From: Ceratotherium simum simum
Lineage: Eukaryota; Chordata; Mammalia; Perissodactyla; Rhinocerotidae
DNA length: 64,000 bases
Direction: 5' to 3'
Assembly (NCBI RefSeq): GCF_000283155.1
Contig: NW_004454156.1
Span: forward strand, 36,508,236-36,572,235
Shown piece after piece: positions 58,331-64,000 of the stretch. How positions within the stretch are numbered: position 1 is the first letter of the stretch; each line of letters begins with the position of its first letter. Position numbers and translations under genes: made by a program. The notes below the pieces were generated by a model. That model saw nothing but the letters and a program-made list of their open reading frames with translations. It was not told the origin of the DNA and did no database searches.

Positions 58331-59994
58331 AACATGGGTGGGAGAAACTGGGCTCCAGGCAGCTGCCCGTGGTGCTCGCCCCGACTCCCTCCTGCATGCG
58401 TCCAGCTGGCCTCCCAGGTGCTCCACAGCCAGGCCGTCACTCCCACTGCCGGCATCAGAGTCAAATGTTCTGGGACCTCCTCTGGGCAGGGCTGGGGGCT
58501 TGGAGCAGAGGAGGGGAGGAGAGAGAACAGGGCTAAGTGGAGGGAGGAGCAGAGCAGTTTCCTAAGGGCTGGGCTCTTGTCCTACTCTCTGTAGGTCACC
58601 AGGCTTTGGCCCAGGCCCCTGGGGGCCAGTGGGTGGGGAGTCTCTTGCCATTTGTTTTCAATTTCCAGACTGCCTGAGTAAATGTCAGTCTTATCTCAGG
58701 AAATGAGCTTGAAGTTTTGCAGACCCTCCATGCCCAGGGTGGTAGAACAGCCTTTGCTGCATCTGAAAGGGCTGCTCTCCAATCCTGATGGCCAAGGTGG
58801 CTGTAGGGGTCCCCTGGTCACCCAGGCACTCCCTGGCCACCACACCTTGGCCAGGTCACTGAGCTTGCACTCCTCCCCCCTCCAGATATAGCAGATACTT
58901 GTCTATAGATTATCCCCAGAGGGTCCGTGCAGAGCGGTGGTCCGAGGGCTTGGGGACATTAATGTGGGCCCAATGGGGAGAGGTGAGGAGGAGTAGGAGG
59001 AAGGTGATAAATGAGGCCACGCTGCTGTCAGGGCCGGCTCAGGGGAAAGAAGGCTTTGCCGCCGGTCCTGACTTTCCTCCAGCTACGGCACCTGACCCGC
59101 CTTCCACACTGCTCTGTTGGCTTAAGACGCCTGTAAACAGAGTGAATACAACAGGGAAGGTTTTTGTCCAACAGGTTTGTCTTCCTATTTGAGACTCTGA
59201 AGGAGGAAACACTTTTGCTCCCCTGGCTCTGCTGTCTACCCTCCCTGGACCCAAGCTGACTGTTTGCCCCTTTGCGGCTCCTGCCCTCAGATAGGCTGCC
59301 AGCCATCCTACCCCGGCATCTGGCTGTGCTGCCGGAGCGATGGGTGCTGGATGCCTTGGGCAGGAGCTGAAACGCCTTTCCTGGCCCTCGGCTCCACTGC
59401 ACTGGCTTTGAGCCAACATTTCTTTCCCTTTCTTTTATAAACCGTCTGTTCACCCACAAGACTTGACCCAAAGATAGCTCATTTGCATGATGAAGGTTCA
59501 GGTGAAAATGATCGAAGTGAAAAAGCAGCCTTGGGTCCAAGTGATGGGTTGACTCCAGGAGCCCCTGCTCCCTTGTGTGTGGGAGCTCCCACACTGGCTC
59601 CTGGGTCTCCAACAACAGACATCGCTCCTGCCAAGGAAAGCTGGCTAAGATCCTGGAAGGCAACACCGGCTGCTCCCACCTTCCAAGCAGGAGGCACAGG
59701 GCAGACAAGAGCTCGGTAACGCACAAGCCGATTGAATTCCTGGGGACTTGCCCTACCCAAGACTTAAGCAGGATAAGTCACTCTGTAATCCAGTCCTGAA
59801 CCATGTGGCACTGGCTGTAACAGTCAGATGAGCACTGAGAGGGGGAGGGTGACATGGGCTGACACGTCATGGGCCTCATGGGGTCAGGAGGGCCGAGTCA
59901 CTAGGGGTCTGTGCATAGAGCATTTTAAGTCTGTAGCAAAATGCAATTCTTTTGCCTCCTTTGAATCAGCGTTTAGTAGGCTCTAAGGCAGGTG
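58331..59994. other. spacer, apparently single-copy
   Basis: Moderately GC-rich around 59020-59400. The minus strand is open for 232 codons (59028-59726), but the apparent start is TTG. A perfect octamer ATTTGCAT lies at 59481-59488. No repeat recognised. Confidence 0.35.
59481..59488 (+). promoter_or_regulatory. octamer motif ATTTGCAT
   Basis: Perfect POU-factor octamer in non-repeat DNA. Eight bases are expected by chance about once in this much sequence, so function is unproven. Confidence 0.3.
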
Positions 59995-60165
59995 GTATTC
60001 ACTGCTGATCCACAGCCTTTCCACTTGGTCACTGAGCACTTACTGGGTGCTAACACCCTGCTCTACCCTGGCCAGATGGTGGAGAAATACCAGGGTGAAG
60101 GGCGTGGTGCCTTCCCTCAAGAAGCTCACCTTGAGGCTCAGAGCCACAGACGCTTGCTAAACTGT
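59995..60165 (-). mobile_element. L2 LINE 3' end, antisense
   Basis: TCACTGAGCACTTACTGGGT, GGTGCCTTCCCTCAAGAAGC match the antisense L2 terminus. Diverged. Confidence 0.6.
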
Positions 60166-60409
60166 GCTCCCAGTGCCTTGCCCCGAGGCAACCAAGCTCC
60201 TGACCAAGGTTTACCCCTCCAAATTGTTCCAATGACCCCTTGCAGGGAGAACAAGGGCTTACAATAGAATTATATGACACTAGAGTGAATCTTTTCATAA
60301 TCTGTTGGCAGCAAACTTTTTTGACCTCTTTTCCACACAGAAGGCTAAGGAAGCCACATTCATCCCAGTTCATGCCTTCTACCCACTACCGTGTCCCTTG
60401 ACACAGGAT
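60166..60409. other. spacer, nothing recognised
   Basis: No repeat or exon recognised. Confidence 0.35.
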
Positions 60410-60510
60410 AACTAGGAGGCCTGCCCTTGAGTTCTGGCTCTACCTCTTCCAATCTTGAGCAGGTTACCACTGTTCTGTGCCTCGGTTTCACAGTTGGAGA
60501 TAAAACATAA
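60410..60510 (+). mobile_element. MIR SINE fragment
   Basis: GAGTTCTGGCTCTACCTCTT, CTTGAGCAGGTTACCACTGT and GCCTCGGTTTCACAGTTGG follow sense MIR order. Confidence 0.7.
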
Positions 60511-60729
60511 CAACAACCAAAAAAACCTCAGACAGCAAAAATAAAAAATAGAGACTGCAACAGCAAGGTATTAAGTACTGCTAATAATATCATACTAATA
60601 ATATCACAATACGGGTGAATCTGTATAAACTTATTACAATGCTGCAGGATAATCAAGTTGTAGTATACATTTCTGAGCCATGGAATAAATGTCTGACCAT
60701 GCTGGTTTCTGATGTTCCCCAGCCCATCC

Positions 60730-60965
60730 ACTGCTCAATAAACTCACACAAAGCACCTTAGATGCTTAAATGATGGTTGGCTTTCCTTTAATGTGTGTCG
60801 TGGTTTGGATTCCCAGGGAAGCAGACTCTGAGATGGAGTTTAACATGCTGGATGTTTATTTGGGAATTTGTTTTTGGAATAAACACCTGTTGAAGGGAGG
60901 GGCAGGAAGCAGCAATGGCCAGAGGGGGAAGTCGTGCTGCAACACAGGCCCTTGAAGGTCTCTGC
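60730..60965. mobile_element. unassigned LTR-like repeat
   Basis: GGTTTGGATTCCCAGGGAAG, CAGACTCTGAGATGGAGTTT and GGATGTTTATTTGGGAATTT are phrases found in an abundant old mammalian repeat. I cannot name it. Confidence 0.4.
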
Positions 60966-61069
60966 AGACCACACAGGTTCTGGAGCGAGAACAGCTCTTC
61001 TGATTATCCAGTGTTGTGCCAACATGGCCAGGTCTTCCTAGGCCTGCACCGATCTGTTGTTTTATTTTG

Positions 61070-61185
61070 TTTTTGTTATACTTTACCTCCAACTGGAGAA
61101 ACTGAGGCATAGAGCAGTGGTAACCTGCCCAATGTTGAAAGAGGAAGGGCCGGGACTCAGACCCGACCTAATATCCTGTGTCATA
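61070..61185 (-). mobile_element. MIR SINE fragment
   Basis: CTGGAGAAACTGAGGCATAG, AGCAGTGGTAACCTGCCCAA and GGGCCGGGACTCAGACCCGA are antisense MIR. Confidence 0.65.
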
Positions 61186-61439
61186 TTACGTGACTGCCGC
61201 AAAGCACCTTAATCCCTCATTTTATCCACTCATTTACTCAATAAATATGTCATATGCTTACTTTTCTACAGTCTCTCATAGTTAAAAAATGAATAAAGTA
61301 CCATCCCTGTTCTCCATTGTCTCGCATTTTCGCCCTCTGTTGCAGATACAGACTTATTTTTCTACAAAGTTTATTTAGAGGATCCACAAAGTCAACAAGT
61401 GCTTCTTATCATTTAATATGCTTGTGACTCTCCCAGGAT

Positions 61440-61535
61440 TGTGTTAACTTGCAGATTCTGAGTCAGTAGGTCTGGGGCGGGCCTGAGGTTCTGCATCAGG
61501 AATGCGACACTGTTGGTCCTGGACCACTTGGAATA
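61440..61535 (+). mobile_element. MER20 fragment
   Basis: CAGATTCTGAGTCAGTAGGT, CTGGGGCGGGCCTGAGGTTC and GGTCCTGGACCACTTGG are a partial MER20. Orientation relative to the consensus is uncertain. Confidence 0.6.
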
Positions 61536-61655
61536 GCAAAGGTCTGCTCTTCAGAAGCAGTTTCTTCTTTGGTCTCTTTAAGTCAGTCCCACCACATACT
61601 CTCCTCCTGGCTGAAACTTTAGTCGAGTTGCAGCATATCAGAGGGATTTCATCCA

Positions 61656-61918
61656 CTGGTAGTGTAGCATCGTGGCTAAGAGTATTGGTTTGGGGGTCAA
61701 GCTGACTTAGTCTTGAGTCCTGGCATTGCCTCATACGTGGAATTTGGGCAATTTCCTCAAGTTTGCTAAGCTTCAGATTTTTTATGTGAGATGAGAATGA
61801 TGACATTAGTATCTACCTTATAGGATTGTTGTGGAAACTAAATGTGCAAATGCATTTATAGTGTTGAGCACAGTTCCTTGCACATAGTAAGCACCCTGTA
61901 AATTCTTAGAAATAATAA
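61656..61918 (+). mobile_element. MIR SINE, full length
   Basis: Complete sense order: GTGTAGCATCGTGGCTAAGA, GAGTCCTGGCATTGCCTCAT, TTTGGGCAATTTCCTCAAGT, TACCTTATAGGATTGTTGTG and TTGCACATAGTAAGCACCCT. About 260 bases, the usual MIR length. Confidence 0.92.
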
Positions 61919-63354
61919 AATATCAGTCTTTTTTGGCTGCCTACAAGATGTGGCTCCTAAGCCAATGGGTCCATGCACAGCTGAAGAATGATTTGGATTC
62001 ATTGGAGGAATTGTAAAGCAATCTTCAGGGCCAAAGGGTGTTCTAAGAGAGAAAGGGTCCTTGATAATCTTGGTCCTGGCTATTGCAGAATGCCAGAAAA
62101 GCTGCCCAGTGCCCTGGTGGTGTGTCTGGTGGATGCTTCTGAAAGAGGGGCCAATGCTATAAGAAACGACATTGCTTAATGAATGTCCTTCTGCCGCCAG
62201 CACTTCTGAGAAACTTTCTGGGACAGATGGATTCTCTTGGAAGCCCAACCCGGAGAAAGTAGGGGGTTTCCTGAGCCCTTTCTATAGTTTCTACCAGGAT
62301 GCTAGATGTCACTGCCTCCACTCTCACTGTCAAGAGAGGTGGCTATGGCTTTCTGTCTGTGAAAAGTGTTTAGTTCTGGAAAACCATACTCGTTCATGTG
62401 AATCCTGACTAATGACCAGAACTGGACCATGAGCTGACCACTGAAGTTGCCTTGAGATGAAAGGATTGAGATGAGAGAACATCCCAATGGAATCGATTCA
62501 TTTTGCAGGGCCAAGGTCACTAGGAAAATGAGGAAATTTCCCCAAATTAGTGCACAGCTTCTTCTCAGCACTGTTGATGTGATTACCCTTTACTACGTTT
62601 AAATGCAATTTCTTTGTTTTCTTCATTTTGTTTTTTCAATTTCTTTGTTTTTATGCAGTTGCTGCTGATGCCGCTAAATTATAGTTTATATACGTGCACG
62701 TTTTTTCCTACATGTGTAGGTATCAAACATGTCACTAACCTAACATTTGGTGTGTCTTCAAGCACATTGAGGCTAATCTCAGGGAAGACCCATGATGTCG
62801 GGGAGTGGTTGATGTTAATTCATAGGTTGCTTCCACTTTTGTCTCAGTAAGGAAATAGGCTGCCATAGTAACACATTTTTGGGGTTTTATTTCATGGGGA
62901 AAGTAGAAAATTGCCTTGTCAGGATAGCTCCACCCAGTAATTATTCACAGAGTTTCAGGTACTAAAATTCACCATTTCTGTACTTTATATTAATGGCTTC
63001 TGTATGTTACAAAAAGTTAAAATATATTTCACTTTTCCTCTGCCAAAGCAAGCAGACAGCAGCAGGAAGGACCAAACTAAGAAGATAATTTATTTCAGAA
63101 TATTTAAATAGGGGAAAAGAGCTTTCAAACTTATGGCGCAGAACCTCAAGAAACAAGATTTAACAAATTTAAAGGACATTGGACACACAAGAGAGAAAAA
63201 GCAGAGAGGGGCTCTGACCTCAGGGAGTGTGGTAGGAAGCAGGACAAAGATAAGGAATAATTTGACAAATACATTAATTAAATAATTTAACATTTTGCTT
63301 TGGACTGTAAAGGAAATAACAGGAAATGTGCTGAAGAATAACACAGGCACCACC
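61919..63354. other. spacer, nothing recognised
   Basis: AT-rich. The 130-codon minus frame at 61856-62248 partly overlaps the MIR and has no domain features. No exon recognised. Confidence 0.4.
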
Positions 63355-63430
63355 TACTTTGGCTAGGAAGGCTAAGACAGACCCTCCTGAGAAAGCGACA
63401 TTTAAGCTGAGACCTTAGCATGAGAAGGAA
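63355..63430 (-). mobile_element. short L2 LINE fragment
   Basis: CCTCCTGAGAAAGCGACATT and TAAGCTGAGACCTTAGCATG match the antisense L2 segment seen also at 18660-18730. Confidence 0.55.
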
Positions 63431-63599
63431 CAAGGGTGTGTTCTCTTTCTCTGGCAATTTGGTTAATGTCAATGAAAAGGGTGGAACAGATAAACTCACT
63501 GCTTCCCCGGCGAGGCCAATTTTCCACCTACCTCTCAATGCCAGGGAAGTAACATTTAAAGGCTTTGTGCAGGAGCTTTCTTAACCCAAGCCCTGAGAG

Positions 63600-63690
63600 A
63601 TGAGGTGACCCCTTCTTCAGAAGAGGAAAACAGTCCCGGAGGTTAAGAAACTTGGCCAGGATTGTATAGAGCATATTATGGATTGGTTGA
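63600..63690 (-). mobile_element. MIR SINE fragment
   Basis: CTTCTTCAGAAGAGGAAAAC and GGTTAAGAAACTTGGCCAGG are antisense MIR. The rest to 64000 shows nothing recognised. Confidence 0.5.
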
Positions 63691-64000
63691 GGAGTGCCAT
63701 GTCAGGAAAACACAAGCATTAACTGCTTTTATTTTTCCAAATAACTGATACCAACTTTTTTTTTTGACCAGGCTTGCACACACTAGCTGGGGGAAAAAAC
63801 ATAAAATGGAGTTTTAAAGGTATATTAATGCATCGAAATACAGTTAGCTTGACTCAGTGATTAGTAGTCTAATCTGGGTATTAAAGCTCTGGTCTCGTCT
63901 CTCTCCATCCCCTCTATTACTAGCCCCCGCAGCATTGATGTTGGTGCCTGGGGTTGGAGGAAGGGGTAAGGAGTTACCTGCGTGTTCGTCAACAGTGGTC

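Noticed and set aside
59028..59726. 232-codon minus frame as a protein gene
   Set aside because: The start is TTG, there is no recognisable domain and no splice sites, so it is listed only as a lead.

Overview
The window reads as mammalian nuclear DNA that is almost entirely non-coding. Five copies of a tRNA-derived SINE (conserved GGCCGGCCC-type head, GTTCGGATCC B box, body reading GAGCTAACATCTGTGCCA in antisense) match the equine repetitive element (ERE) family of odd-toed ungulates. I therefore infer a perissodactyl, most likely a horse relative. Old pan-mammalian repeats fill much of the rest: L2, MIR, MLT1, MER5A, MER20 and L1M. I see no tRNA or rRNA gene, CRISPR array, operon or viral gene. 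No open frame looks like a real protein-coding exon, apart from one uncertain first exon in the CpG island.

Layout. 1-925 is the 3' end of a comparatively young L1 (ORF2 tail, G-rich 3' UTR, A-rich tail). 930-3700 is L2, ERE and MIR in AT-rich DNA. About 3860-4750 is a strong CpG island with Sp1, ETS and kappaB-type motifs. Its best splice donor is on the minus strand, so it is probably the promoter and first exon of a gene running leftward out of the window. 4.8-37 kb is AT-rich DNA with scattered repeats, including an MLT1 LTR hit by an ERE, a MIR split by an ERE, a nested palindrome, a 25-bp minisatellite and an L1 with an inverted 5' part. 38.6-41.5 kb is one L2 copy split by two later insertions. 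45-47 kb holds an MLT1 LTR and an L2/MIR/DNA-transposon stack. 49-63.5 kb is dominated by minus-strand L2 pieces, one of them split by a MIR and an L1.

How the parts relate. To the right of the CpG island the DNA is intergenic or deep intronic, and its readable history is successive transposon insertions. The likely functional elements are the CpG-island promoter, a near-consensus CTCF motif at 29,794 and two weaker CTCF-like motifs. I found no convincing new biological system. The best leads are the unidentified minus-strand first exon, the nested palindrome at 8.5 kb and the insertion stacks. Repeat names are by recognition of sequence; no library search was run, and most repeat boundaries are good to about 10-30 bases.
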